From Nereocystis luetkeana (Eukaryota; Sar; Phaeophyceae; Laminariales; Laminariaceae), in contig JARUPZ010000009.1 in assembly GCA_031213475.1 (NCBI GenBank), positions 9,705,601-9,769,600 of the forward strand: a stretch of 64,000 nt of DNA, in the 5' to 3' direction. The translations under genes and the position numbers were made by a program. Every line of letters starts with the position of its first letter. The stretch's first letter is position 1. The notes under the pieces were generated by a model. That model had not been told where the DNA came from. It did no database searches and worked only from the letters and a program-made list of their open reading frames with translations. Positions 32,901-47,310 of this stretch are shown here, in pieces.

Positions 32901-35900
32901 GTGTTAGTGTCACAGAGCATCAAAGAACCCCATGGCGGGGCCTGTCGCGAAGACGGAAAGCTTCAAATGACTTGAGATAGGCAAGAAACATGGAGGTCAC
33001 TCATCAACCGAGTGACTCTCATTGCCGCCTGAAAGCGTAGGACATAAACGCGACACCCCGTCACCGTAGCACCAGCCAAACAAAAAAAATGGAAACCCAA
33101 CGAGTTTGCGGTCGTTCCGGAGTTAAGAGAGACCCGTCAGCCAGAACCGTGGTTGCCCCCATAGCAGCACGGGTCAGTGACGTCACGGAGACCCGTAGTA
33201 AACAGGTTCAAAATGAGTTAAAAAAAACACTAATTATGGTGCGTTGTATCTCAAGAACCTCATGCTTGAACTTGAAGACGCTGTCTGTTTAATACATGCG
33301 GTCGATGATACGCTTCCCTTATATTCGTTGTCACGTTTGTGTTTTTAATAATGATTTTGGGACGCCTCTTTGCCCTTGCCTTGGGCCTGAATATCTACAT
33401 ATAATATCAGCCCCCATGACAGGTACATACTCACCGTACCCCGTCGACGGCTTGATCGGGGTGAGTTCACATTATTTTCAAATTTTCTGATAGGATAGTG
33501 TACCAGTTATAGTATCGCCCACGCATCCCTGATGGGACCCCCTCCGTCCCTCCCCACCCGTTCCGAAAGGGATGCGTGGTCAATAACCAAACGCCATGGC
33601 AGACCACAAATGAGTTCGCCCCCCGCCCCCTCCCCTGCCCCCCCGCTTCCGCCAGCATGCGTATATTATAGAGGAAAGCGTTGCTCGCGGACGTGACGGT
33701 GTATGTTGTTGGAGGTTCGAACCCAGAGGCTCCAGATATCAAACAGCTAGTAGATGACGGTGCTAGGTTGGATACAAAAAAAAGGTACTGGTGCCGCTTC
33801 GACTGTCGACAGTGTTGTGCTTTGGTGGGGATTACCCAATGTTCTCCTTGCGCCCGTGGCGTCAAAGGTATTTCGACCGGGTTGGCTCATCAATCCTTTT
33901 CTCTCCAGCAAGAATCGAGCGTAAGATTGCAGTGGGTAGTGCTCCCCCTCTCCGGTGTTAGAAGTGCACCATATGATTATGACTGCACTTGCTCTACACG
34001 CGAAGGGCAATGTCAGCGACAACCTGTTAGGCCGCGAGACGGACGAGGCAAAGCCGTGTCGACGGGAATCACGGCAAAACCTTCGTTTTCACCCCGATTT
34101 ACGGTTTCAGTGTTTCGTTTCAGGTGCGAACGAACACCCACATCGTTTTATATACACTAAGTACCGAGCGAAGATCACGCATTGTACCTCCCGGCATGGC
34201 ATGGACAGCTTGCTGCGCATGCATCAGGCATTCATCGCGCTCTGCAGCACGCCCGACCGTGTGTTCCGGACCGCTTCACGCATGGCCTATCTGTGCGGTC
34301 GTCACTTCTTCGAAACGTGTTCTCGTGACTTGGTGCTTGAACAGCTTCGACGTTCTACAGGGGGGCACCAATCAGACACGGCCCAACAAAACGAAGCAAG
34401 AAAGCTTTAGCTCACCTTGCGCGCCAGCAATTCGGTCCAGCGAGAGCCTGCACCGATCGGACTGCCCAAGGGAGCCGCGAAGCCATCTCAAAAGCCTCCC
34501 GCGTGCCCTGCAGCTCTGTGGCGATCGTGAGAGGGAGGTTCAAACCGTTAACATGCACGTGCTTAGCAGCGATACGTGGTGGTCAGGCGACATCCGAGGT
34601 ACTTCCCCGGGTTTCCTACGTGTATATGAATCTTGGGGGATGTATTTTGGGAATGTTCATGGTCCTGAGTTGAGTGTGGTCATTCCTGTTCCTCCATCCG
34701 ACGATAATATTTGAACGAAAACAGATCAAACCACAAACCCTAGCTGCTACGATAGGAGCAGCGCGTTTAGACTAAACCAGTTTCTGCCGGACATGGATAC
34801 TCACACGAGAAACTACCCAGTATAGTTGGAAACATGTCTTTGTTTTGTTGACAACACCCATTATTCGCTGAACGAGTACGCCTATTAATAGAATAGGCCG
34901 TAAAGTGGTATGTCGTTGATCATCGGGCTAACCAGGGGTCGACGGAAAAGGAAACCCCGACGGATAAGAGCGAACGTTTCCTTCTATTTGTTTTTTAGGG
35001 TGAGAGAAGGAGCGCTGCAAGTCAGGAGCCTCAACATGTTCAGGCCCTATATACTCATATACTTCGTCTACAGTAGTAGCACGCGCCCGCCAACAAAGAG
35101 CTCAACGTAGGGTTGTACAGTTTGTTGACGGCGTCTATCGTGGACTCCAGCGGTAGGCATCCGTCAGGGGGTACCCTGGGCACATACTTCCCCAGGTAAC
35201 GTACGGGCGGGTATGAAAAGTGCAGATGATATTGGTCTTCATGGATGCCGTCTACGGGAGATATCTTGAAAGCACCCCCCGGGTTTCAAGTGTGTGTTAA
35301 TCATGTTGGGGGGTGAAAAAATGGAACGCATGATTCACATGCTGGACTCGCACATAACAGTCACTCTGTCTCTCCGTTTTTCAGTTACAACATGTCACGT
35401 CTTTGCGTTTGTGTCGGTAATGGGGTGGTACACCTCGTTCACGGGCTTCGGCGATGCTGCCCCTGGGGTGAGCGTGGTCATTCGACTCCGCTCTTTCAAC
35501 AGGAATCGGCGAGAGTCTACACTACACACGGTTGAACAGCAAACGCGTAGTGGCCTCGTCCGAGAAATACGTATACGCCGCCCCTGCCACCCTTCTGCCC
35601 GGTCTCCCTCACAAAACCGTGGGCTGGAACTGCCCGGCGACGGGTGGTGGAAGGCCGAACTCGCCACGCTTTGTATATTCCCGTGCCTCCATATATATAG
35701 ACATACAAATTATTTAAACTCCTGCTTTCGCCATGTGATGTGTCTAATTGAAATGACCGGATTTAAATCTCGATGGTGCCAGCTCTGCTAGTAAACGACA
35801 GCTGCAATGTGATCGGCGCGGTGAACTGCTTTTCTTGTTCGGGTGATTTTTATGAATACGCATACATGGCGAAATCTATCCAAGCACGGACTACCCTGAA

Positions 35901-38900
35901 ACATTCGTACATTTTCGCGGGAACTCCAAGATAAACGGGTTTATCAGTTCCGAAGCACAGCTCGACAGCACATACGCGATGTATTGTGTGAACCCCCGAG
36001 CATGTATACAGAAAGTACTAACGATGGTATATATATACTGCATATGTCCATCCCTACACCAGGAAACCCAGCGAACCTGATGAAGCATCAGAGCCCCTGC
36101 TGCCACAATAGCATCATCGCTCCCGAGAACCTCAGCCTGGGCGAATGAGGCAACCCCTGCCGCGTCCCACCGCTTCGCCGCCATCGCCACCTTGGTCGCG
36201 CGTTCGAGCTTCCACTTAGCTTGTTCGCGAAGGTCGCAACCCTCCTGGCAGAAAGGGCGGGGGAAATTTGTAGAGCCACCCAGCGCAACACCCGCGGTAA
36301 ACCAACGCCAATCGAGCATCCATAGGGAACATAGTCCCGGTTAGCGCAATCGAAGTGACCACGAAAAACACCCCGCCAATTGAAATGAAATAACGGCTAA
36401 CATAATGCACAAGGCTAGACCATCTCATGAATGAAAAAATCCGCGCGATTCCATAAGAAGAGGCATCAACCCCAGAGCGCGCCGTTGCTTACGCTTGGAA
36501 ATATCAGGTGGTTGCAAGAAATGCAATCCCTGTTTGGTTTGAAACTTAGAGTGGTGCACGTTAGATGTGTTGGTCAACTGCCGTGGTGATAGCAGAACGG
36601 GTGGATGTCGAGCTTGTTCGCAAAACAATCGCAAATGTCCCAAGGTAGGCCTACAAAAATCGTCGAGTTGCGGGGTGTTCGAACACCGGGACGGTGGGCC
36701 CTCAGAGCCGGCGGCTTCAAGCATCTCGGGTGTACAGGACGCCCCACCCCCCCCCCCCTCTCCCACGGTTTGAGTGTCTACTGCTCTGGAAGCTAGGCAA
36801 CGGACAGGCCGTCAAAAACACCTTTTGGGACGCAGAGTACCACACGCAACAATCCGATGCGCCTACGTACGTACTTTCTGTGGACTTTTCTCGTCGTGCC
36901 TGTCGACATCCCAATCGGTGCACAGAAAGTCAGGCGTTCGCTCTACCGTTCAACTGGAACTTGTCGAGGGAAAGCCCCTGCTATCCGGTGATGTTGTGCA
37001 GGTGGCAGCCACAACAATACACACACGAAACGGGGACAGGCTCGTCAGCAAGCGTCAAGCCTAGGAACTGCCCGCCATATTCCTCGCACCCCGGCCATAG
37101 CCTTGATGTTGATACAGAACACGCGCCACGCTGGGACAGTGCCACAAAACACAGATCTCGCGGCAATCAACCTTTTAATGCGGGGGACCACGGCAAATAA
37201 TACTTATGGTACACACGCAAACCCATATATATATATTCACCTATTTCTACTAACAATATTTGATCCTGTGTACTATGGCCTCCATTGACAGCGATCACCT
37301 CCATCAGTAAGGCAGGAGAAAGTGAAAGATCGTGTCCGGCCTGGTCATCCCCTTCTCCGGCCGCCGCCTTGCCGCCTTTCGCTGCCGCAGCGGCAGCTCC
37401 TTTCCCGCTCTTCCCTCCGCCTTTGCCACCCTTCGCCGTCACAGGCTCGGTTCGCGGTGGCGGAGGTGTTGAAGAAGGCGGGGGTGGGGGGCGCGGGGAC
37501 CATGCTCCGTCCGATAGACCAGCTGGGGGCGGGAATTGTTGGTGGGAAACGGGGTATAGGTGACCACTTGGTGAGTTAACGTTCGGTACTTTACTACGCT
37601 AGCTATCCCAATTCGACATTTGGAGAGAAAAATCAGTGCGTGTCTGCTCGTTTATAGCCGTTAAATTTTGGTGTGGTCCCCTTTTAAAAATAGTCACATT
37701 CAATCCACGGTTCCGTTTCCTGCGAAAGCGGGTGATTTGATTCCAACCGCACCAATGCCGCAGCAGAGGTGGTGCCCTTGGTTTCCTGATATTTTCGCAC
37801 AAGCATCTCAATACGTCACACCCGAAGCAAACAATTCAGAGACGTTTGGTTGACATAATCCTACGAGAACATTCGTGCGCGCCATAGCCCTAGCGTAGAT
37901 AGACCGATCACGTATCATACGCTACCTGGCAGTTGACCAGTCAGAACGTACTTACCCGAAACGAACGGTTCCGACCATCGGAAGGAGTCTGCATACTTTC
38001 TGCAGCGACACGCCGGTTTCGGTTCAACTTCGTTTCTTATTCCGTGGGGCGCGTGAAAACATGGGCCGGTTTCGACACCATTGTACACTTTATATTTGTT
38101 GGCTGTGGTAACCTCTAATCTCCAACGTTTAAAGCTCAAGGCGAACCCTGGCCGATTGCGTGAAGCATCCAGATGACTGATTTTCCACGACAACGCGAAG
38201 CCTACACCTTCGTTGCGGGATATTTCGCAGCCGGTCAGGGTTAAGCTTGAGCTTTGAAGGCTTGGGGCTGGGATTAGTTTCGTCAATCTCGTTTGGACAG
38301 TTACGTTGAAGCTCCCCTCGAGGTAACGTTTTGACAGCCCACAGCCCTCCCACCCCCCGGCAAGTTAAACACGTTGGGCGGACCGCCGTTTCGCGATTCA
38401 CATAGACAGCACGCAACGAGCGGTTTCAACAGAAACCCTTCCAGAACCGCATCTCTTCAGGGTTTACTATTTTTCGGATCGCCCTCCCGACGTTGGGACG
38501 GACTGCCTGGATGGAGTTCGAGTCAAACACGTGTTTGCGTACCAGCGCAGTAGAAGTAGGGCCGAACGCGTTTGGACTGCAGTCCCGGTTTGGGACTCCC
38601 CTAATCATGTTTTGAGAGTTAGCCCCCAGAACGGGACGGCAGTCCAAACAGGGTCAAGGTGGATCCGCCTTGCGGTGAAGCGAAACCGTGAAACGATAAT
38701 CCTCCTCCGATTAATAGGAGAACCACGGAGTTGGCCTCCTTTGTATAGAAGAAGAGGGAAACTCTCGAAAAATGCACCCCTGAGATCGTGGGAGTATTAC
38801 ACGGGTATACACTCTCGTGGTGGACATCGTTCTAATCGTGTATTCAGCCATCCTGACCTTAGACCGGGTCTGGGAGGCGTTTCAGGATACGGGATGAAAT

Positions 38901-41900
38901 ATATGTATCCCTTTATCGCTAACATTCTCTCTGACTGACAGGGGGGGGGGGGGGTGGCACCTCAACCAGAGGGCTCCCCAATCTCGTTGGAACTCAGTTC
39001 GTCTTGTGCCATTGTCGGGCGAAAAACATGTAGATCGTTCAGCGATAACACCACAGCCCAAACATGGGTTGAAAACATTCTCCGGCTAGAGTAGTATACT
39101 GCCCTAATATCCGGTAATATGGTCCTAAGGTACTATGCCCCACCCCCCCCTTGCGAAATCTATGGTCATACGACTACGGCTATGCATGAGATCGAGTACA
39201 TCTCTCCCATCGAGTACACCCCCCCCCCCTCCCCCCCTTGCGAACACAGTCGTAGTCTGCCTACTAGAGCACGAGCTCGCTCATCGGCTGAAGGGTAAAA
39301 GCTTTCACAAATGTACTGTTTGGGTGATAATACAACAATCCTTCCAGGGGGCAGCCTCAGGTCAGCTGGCGGCAATGCCACCGTCGCACGCAACGTTTGC
39401 TTACCCCGGGCAGCCAGCAGCGCGAGGGCGGACCCTTCCCACGCCAGCGCTAGGGGAAGCAGCCCCGTCGCTCCGGCCCCCGCGAGCACCCCGTTCGGGC
39501 CGGTCTGGGCCCCGCCTTCGAGACCACCGCCCGTCGGATTCGTGACGGATAGCTCGCTCCGCTCTCTCGCCATCTCCGCCAGCAAGAGCGCCTGCTCCAG
39601 CTGGGGGAGCTCCATATCCGCCGCGGTTGGGTGCTTTACCGGTTTCGACGCCTTCAGGTACCTTCAACAAATTTGGTTCCCGGGACGTTAACAAAAAAAT
39701 GTTTCGATGCATGGGCTTTCGCGACACGAGACGAGGCAAACGGTACGTAGCTAAGTCCATTTATCACCGTCGAGATACGGGGCATCGCCCAATTTTGAAC
39801 ATAGCACATTATTTGTTCACTGGCTTCAAGGGTTTGCATACATTCTACTAGGAGGATTTGGGCAAAGCACTGTTTGAGAACTCGAACCCGTACTGGGGGT
39901 GGGTGTGCCTCTGTGGAATTTGCCGTTATGCGCCTCACCTGGTTGAAGCAAGTAGGATGATTGCGACAATCCGATTGGGTTGCGCAAATGAAAGCGACAA
40001 ACGTGAGGGTATATCGAAATACTCGAAACCGATGAACGCCAGGTCCTAATCGGTAAAAAAGGTGAATGAGAAGTTCACACGTTTTCGAACCAACCAACTG
40101 AGCTACCAAAGCCAAGGATACTTGGGGCGATGTACTTCGTTTTGGTCGCTTTCTTTCACAGCTAGCATGTTGCGTGGGTGGGAATTGCTGCTACAAGCGT
40201 AGGAAGCGACTATAAGAGAGCCCAACCGGACCAAATCCTGTGCAAACACACTATTATCGCCAAACCGCTCTGCGCCAGGCGGTAGAACCTATCTGCCGTA
40301 GAAATCTCCACCGAATATATGTGTACCAGGTATACGTATATATATATATATATTGTAGTAACATCAATTTGCGTGTGCTTAGTTTTTCTGAAACGCCAAA
40401 GCTTCAGAGGGGATTCATGCTACGTCAGAGTTGGCACGTTTGTTTTTCTGCTTTATGAGGCCCCTCCTTAGTAATGGGGGTTTGGCAACTGAGGAACTGG
40501 ACAACATCACACCGATTGTGTTCATGAAAACAAACGTAACGATACTAATCTAGGTCACGGGATGGGCTGCTCTTCGGGTTACGGGCAGACCACGTTTCTT
40601 ACATCCGTTTTCGGGTGGTATTTTTCAGAGGTCCCCATGTGAGGCAGGGGTAGCGTGAAGAGCCTCCGCAAATTCCGGGGGGCACCTTCGCCAAAGCTTG
40701 TGGAGTGAGGCACAGAGCTCCTAACGTCAGGATCCCTAGAAAAAATCATGTTAGATCGCCCCTAGGGTAACAACGTGTCCGTTCTTTTGTGCGCCGTGAC
40801 CCTCCTTTCTTTCTTTCTCTCGGTCGGAGAATTGAGCTCCGGTCAACAAGCGCCTACCCAACACAACATGTGACCGGAAACAACGGTAATGTTTCCTCGT
40901 TTATTGGTTTGTCGCACCTTTGCACGGGAGTTACCCCCTCCTCACGAGCGGCCGCCTTGACCGCCTGCGCTTCGCTGCGAGCTTCGTCACCGAACCTCCC
41001 CATCATGACCCTAACGCACGCCTCTTCGAGCTGCACCATGACCAACGTTCTGCCCTGCGGTGTTGAGATGGCGGCGGAGGGAACCGACGACGAGTCTTTA
41101 CGCCCTGTGCCGATGGAACCGGCGGTGTGCCTTTCTGTGTCTCCCGGCAACGCGCCCGTTTTTCCACCCCGTCCACCATCGCCCGGTGCTTGCGCAGGTT
41201 TGCCGTTCGCTTCGTTATCCATCCCAGCGTCGGTGCCCGTTTGGTCGTTCTCCTTCGACGCGGCCGGGACCGAAGCCAGCGCGTCACCCACGGGCTCGGC
41301 GGATGCCACGATCGTCGACAGCACACTCCTGGCCTCGGCCAGGCATTTCGCGGCGTTCCCAAGATAAGCCAGACCACAAAGGCCCTGCGCCGACCTTCCG
41401 AGCTCTTCCGAGTGACCCGTAGACCCAGCGGCCTCCGCTTCCTCGCTGGAAATCCCGTTCGAGGAAAGCTCGGAGGGGACCGGCTTTGAGTCGGCAAGGG
41501 TGATAGTCGCTGCCCATTTGCGAACCCAAGCTTTTGCCATGCGCCGCAGGACGGCGGGCAGGGCCGGGTGATGCCCTAGTGCACGCAGCCTGCCCGCAGC
41601 ATTGCCGAGCATCCCCAAATCGGTGGTGACAGGCATAGCAGAGGCATCAAAGCAAGCGCTCCCTATCCTCTTGTTGTTGTTGTTGTTGTTGTCATTGTTG
41701 GTTTTGGAAACCAGCAGTGTGTTTCTATCGCGGGCGGTGGGATAGACGATTGAGGCGTCGTTTACTCCCTCTTGAGCAGCAGCATGGATTCGTGTACTAC
41801 CCCCTGATAGACGCGCGGACGGAGCCGGGTCTGTGACCGACGAAGACGCGTCTGCCAGCAGGTTTGCACATCTGTCGGCGGAGAGGGGCATGGCGGCGCA

Positions 41901-44900
41901 CCGATGGCATTACAAAGTGCAGGAACGGTGTTGTGAATACTCTTGATGGATTGCGTGCCTCGGCGGGTATGGTAACTGTGACTGCGGGTATCTCTAAGGC
42001 TGCCACAACACCCATCCTGTCGTTGCCTGGAGTTCACCTGGAGAAGGCCACAGCAGCATCTAGATCCACGGCACTCTGGACAGGCGTGTTGAACCCGTCT
42101 CGGTCGATCGCTGTCCTCTCCATCGCACAGAGGGTTCTGGAAATGCCTCCCTCAAGTGCATCGTAGGCGGTCTGCGTTTGAACGGGTACGATCAAGGATA
42201 CCGTGACAAGCACCGGCGACGTGTGTCGGACTTTGAAACGCCAAGATTTTCATCGCTCAGTGCACAGCTGAAATGCCTACAACAACAATCAAAATCACAC
42301 TCGGGGGCCATGAGGCGGGGACGCCTTTGATTGCCATATATTGGCGGTCGAGGTTTATGCTTGTCTGGATCCCCACGTATACCTCAACTAGAGTACGAGT
42401 TTGAGAAACATTATATGGGCAAACCCGCCGAAATATCCGGTTTGCTGCGCAGGCATTACACAAACTAAATACCTTTAAAAAAAACTGCAGGGCTTCGCAC
42501 TTGCAATTTTGCAAAGGTATCGGCCGGACACTCCGTTGGGGTGCCCAGAATCATGTTGGCCCATAGAGTCACCTCCGCTGGGTCCGCATCGCATAGTCTC
42601 GGTATGTAAAGAAAGACGCGGTCACCCACACCCATAACGCTGACTTCATCAGGGGCCGCAACATGGCTAGCATCGCTGCTATGCCCGCCTAGAGGACATG
42701 TGCTGACGTCTGAGCAGGCATCCACCTTGCATGCATGCTTACGTACCAGTAGGAAACGCGCCAACGTGTGGCAAATATTAGGGTGGTCCAGGCGTCATGC
42801 GACTAGGAGGTACGCATCACCCTGATTGTCTGAGGGGGTCCTGCTCTCGTTTTCGGATGTTCATGCTCCCGCCCTAACCCTGCCTCGTTGCTAGAAAGAG
42901 CCGTGCGCTGGGCTCGATGAGGGCCTCCAAAGGCCTAGGCTACACGCGCGCTACGTACGACAGGGGTGGCGCCTGACGGTTATTAGAACAGGCCCCTCCC
43001 CCGCCTGAGAAGAGAGTGGTCTCTCTACGAAACCTGGGCACTGACGTTCCGAAACAATGGAGGACGCAACGCGTCCCCATAGAACAGCTCGACCGCCTAG
43101 GTACACCGTTGCGGTGGGCCATAGTAGTCAAGACCCATTGTGCACACAAAAAAACTATATACAACAGATCATCTACTGACAGATCGTGATCTACAGTAGA
43201 CCGATCTCGTTCGGTGGACCCTAGTAATCAGGACCCATCGAGCGCAAAGAAAACTGAACATTCCGGTATTTTTACGAAGCATATGTGGTCGTAATTTACT
43301 ACGTCTCCCCGTATCCCGAATGACAATGACAAACGTTGTACGACGTTGGCGGTAGGACGTTCGCTTTGGGTAAGGAGGAGTCTCGGTCAAATTAGAAAGC
43401 ACAATTTATATATATACAATATTTATATATATGTATATATAATATACACATATATTGTGTGTGTGGTGTCGTAGCACGCACTCCTGCCTGCTGTAGGTAC
43501 GATACGAGGGGTAGGCACTTGTTGGGCCGAACTACTTATGACCGGCCGGGGTCCTTCCCCCAGTGTTGTTGGAGTGTAATCAGTTTGCCTACACTCTTTT
43601 TAGTGAAACACCCATCACATAGGTCACCGTGGGGAGTGTTGGTCGTTTTGCGCTTATGTTTTTAGCTTCTCTCAGACTCAGGTTTAGGGTATAGGGATCC
43701 TGTACCTATAATAAAGGGAAAACACCATCAGGAAACTTGGGCTCACCCCTTTACGGCGGCATGCGTCTTGAGCAGCTACCCCTTCAAACAATATCGAAAC
43801 TGTCAAGCGCACACCACACCAATTGTAAAAAACGGTGAACGCTCGTTTGACTGACGTGACCCCGAAATCCCGTTCATTGAGCGAGGTTCTTGCATGATAT
43901 GTAGGGGGATCAGCTGAAACGACCAGCTGGCACTATGAAAGAAGCAACAATGTTTACAAACGATCTACTGCGGTTGCTGATCGAGCAATTGACGACATTT
44001 CCCCACATTCACCTTGAGAGCTTGCCGAAGTTTTGCGTCGGACATCCCAGATTTCCTCATGGCGCCGCCGATAGCAACGGCAAGCTTCCCCCACCTGCAC
44101 TTGCAGTAGTACCGATTACCCGCATGGCGACAAGTCAGGATGGCGAGCGCGAACAAGCCGGCTAGTGGACTTCGAAGCTCATGACCCGCGTCCGGTTTGA
44201 GGTTTTGGGCAATGCCACGGCATAAAGCGGTGATGGCTTATTTTCTGAGCTCCTCAGTCGAGCAGCTCAATATCTCATCCCGAAATATCGCTTCTGAAGA
44301 CGTTCGTGCACGCAAGCCGACCACCGTTTCTTCTACGGGCTAGTTTCAGTAAATATACTCACCGCGAAGGGTATCATACTAACCGGTTGCAGCTGTGGTG
44401 TATTTGAGGAGCGTACCTGGTCAGGAAATATCGAGCCAAAAAAAGAGCAACCCCTCTAATCCATGCGATGAGTGATTCGGACAAAGCCATTTTGAGGAGA
44501 GGCGTGTTTCTTATCCTTTAATTCCTCCAATTACTTGTCATCTCCGCTCGGAAAGGGAGTTCTCCCCTCGGTAGTCGTTTGGGCATGAGGGTTATCACGG
44601 AGCCCCCCCCGTCTCCCTCCCGCCCCCTTGCCTAAAGTTTGCGTGCCTCGGGCTTAGCGGTCCGACACTGCTGGTCACGATTGATCGAGTTCTGCACAAC
44701 TCGTGTGGTTTCGCAGTAATCGACCCGGGGAAGAATGCCTATTCGCAACGCTTTTACACCCAGTGGCACAGCTGCAGTTCCCACGATTCGCATATAAAAA
44801 GCGTAGGCGCACGCTCTTACAGGAGCCTGAGACTCTTCACGTGGGGAGCTTTCGTTCTCCACCACATCACTAAATTGTGAAGAAAGGAAGAAGTGATATG

Positions 44901-47276
44901 CAACCTTGTGAACAACAAATGATACAGTAGATACCATGGTCCAAGAGCGTTGGCCTTGCTCCGACGTACATGCCGAACCACAGAGGGGGGATTGAGACGA
45001 TACTACCTAGTTCTTCGGGTGGGGAGCTCACCAGTGGGAAGAAACTCTGTTTGGTCAATCGGTTGTGCGAACCCCCGCCGTGGCACGCATCTATTGAAAC
45101 ACGTCACCCGGGGTGTACGTCTAAAATATCTCCCCCCCCCCCCGAATTCTGGTCATACGACTACGGCCATGCATACGATCGGGTATATCTCTCCTATCGA
45201 GTACACCCCCCCCCCCCCCCCCGAACTCTAGAGGACGCGTACCTTGCGGCGCTGGCCCCAGCCCCCCCCATTGCCTTCGTCAACCCCGACGCCCGAAGCA
45301 GGCACGGCAACGCTTGCTCAGGGTGGCCTTGAGCCTCGCACAGGGCGGCCTGGGTTTCCAAGCACCTTGGATGGGGCATCGACGACAACGAACATCAGAA
45401 CGTACGACAAGAGGTAGGGGATGCGGTGACGGTGGCCGTGGCGGTAGCCATGGCGGTCGCGGTGACGGTTCAATTTTCCGCCCATGTCGCATTGTGGCGG
45501 CGTTGGACGTACCCAAGTAAGCTCCTTGCGAGATGCGCGCGAAGCCTTGGTCCGGACAACCCGTGAGGAGCAAGCCGTACACAGATAAGACCGTATTGGG
45601 CGCATAGCATCTCCTCTGACTGGTCAGGCTCCCCCGTCGGTGTTATTACGTGTGAGATACTCTGCAGGGTCCTACCATCACGGCCCCTACGACACGGCGT
45701 AAACAGCGCGAGCCCCTACGACACGGCGTAAACAGCGCGAGCAATACGGCAGTGGAGCCAACGAGAACACTGCAATCGGGCAGTCTTTGTGTTCGGTTCA
45801 AACCGAACTTCTCTCCACAGGCTTGACCGATGGAGTCAGCCACGGGGTCATCTGTTTACAGCAGGATGGATGTATATACCGAGCTGCGTGGTGCCAAGGT
45901 CTTACATTCCTCACCCCGATGCTCTTGACAGTCGTTTTGTAGACTCACCAGGGGGGCTGCGAATCGAAAGCGAATATGAGAAACGTTCCACGTGAGGGTT
46001 CAACTTGGAAATATACCACAAGATCCGCGCACCGCAGACTGCCGAGGGTCCGCCACCCCGTGCACGATGTGGGCGTACACAATCACCCTCGTGAAGACAC
46101 TGAACAGCGCATATAACAAAACCCCGCTATTGATCGACGACCCCTACGTTCGCTGTACGGTAGGGCGAGGACCTATTTGGGTTCAGGCCTCCACGCTTCA
46201 CCTTAAGGAGCTCCAAACCTCACCCAAAACTGACCTCAAGAAAATATTCAGGCTTAACCCGAGGAGCATTCTTATGGTCTATTCATTGGTATATGTGTTC
46301 GAAAATGATCGTAACACGAACACACAGGACACCGGCGGTTGCTTCTCTAAGGAGCACCGCATATCGGAAATATTCGACCGAAGTTAGCGGACTTTATCGT
46401 ACCGCGCGTTAGATGTTTCCACAACGATTTCGTTACGCCCGGCATTGTGCAAGGGGAGGGGGGGAGGGAAAACGCCTGTGAGATCACAAAAACAATAATG
46501 GAGCTCATCAACTCAGGATCAAAACGGATCCGATGTTATGTTTTTGTAGCGTCGAACACCGTGGCCATCCCTTCCGATATGCCCTACCTGCTACGTATCG
46601 AACGTGTTAAGCCCTTCGTATCTTGGCGTCCGCGTCTATTAATAGCTTACAGTATGCGGTGTCTGCATGGGTGCTTCGCTGTATCGATCGTTTTTGTTGT
46701 TGTTGCTCGTCGATATTGTTTCAAAACTCGATTCTCACACTAGCGATATCTCCGTCAGATACCTAGCCACTGGGAATACATATCGGGCCCCGCTGGTATC
46801 ATGGAGCTCTTAAAACGGAGAGCCTCAGCTAAATGCTTCCTATGTACCCCCTTCGACCCACTACTGGTGGATGGGGTCCACTCCCTCCCCACCGAGGCAG
46901 TGGTTCACCCCCTACCCACTGCGGCGGGGGACCACCGCCCCGTCCTTGCTGTGACAGGGGCCCACCTCTCTCCCCCTTGTTGCAGAGGTTCACCGTCACA
47001 CCTACCAGCCCTACCTTGTCAGAGGTCCACGTTCCCCCTGCTGTCGCCGCCCTCACCTCCTCCCACCCCCGCCCCCGCCCCTTCTACTGTGGCTCCCTCC
47101 CCCCCCCTCACCCCCAATGTGGTAGGAGTCCACTCCGCCCACTACTATAACAGGGGTCCTGCACCGCCCCCCTCCTACTGTGGCAGGGGCCCGCCGCCCC
47201 TTCTACTGTGGCCTCCATCCGTCCCGTCCCGTCCCCGATGTGGTAGGGGTCCACCCCCTCCCCTACTCAATCAGAG

Positions 47277-47310
<34 letters not shown>

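Larger units (their letters stand above)
31776..34415. other. CFAP46-like intron region between exons 14 and 13
   Basis: CAG microsatellite, an S1 fragment, a C run (32437-32459) and an S2 element. The phase mismatch of the flanking exons means one short exon may be hidden here; I did not find it. Confidence 0.45.
41872..45242. other. CFAP46-like intron between exons 9 and 8
   Basis: It contains degenerate MITE A copies (43.1-43.3 kb), a TA microsatellite and the 45144-45229 S1 insertion. A minus-strand frame at 42465-42764 (AAPDEVSVMGVGDRVFLYIP) is open for 99 codons. It could be a transposon remnant, but no family is recognised and the exon 8-9 phases do not require it. Confidence 0.4.

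Noticed and set aside
33690-33745. Possible tRNA T-arm (ggttcgaaccc)
   Set aside because: The 5-bp stem beside TTCGAAC does not pair on either strand and no acceptor or anticodon arm was found upstream.
41060-41489. Two 120-codon + frames opposite CFAP46-like exon 9
   Set aside because: They are antisense shadows of the long minus-strand exon, which has matching splice sites and phases.
43165-43200. CRISPR-like or regulatory direct repeat near agatcatctactgacagatc
   Set aside because: No regular spacers; a eukaryotic context; the sequence is a short inverted repeat between two degenerate MITEs.
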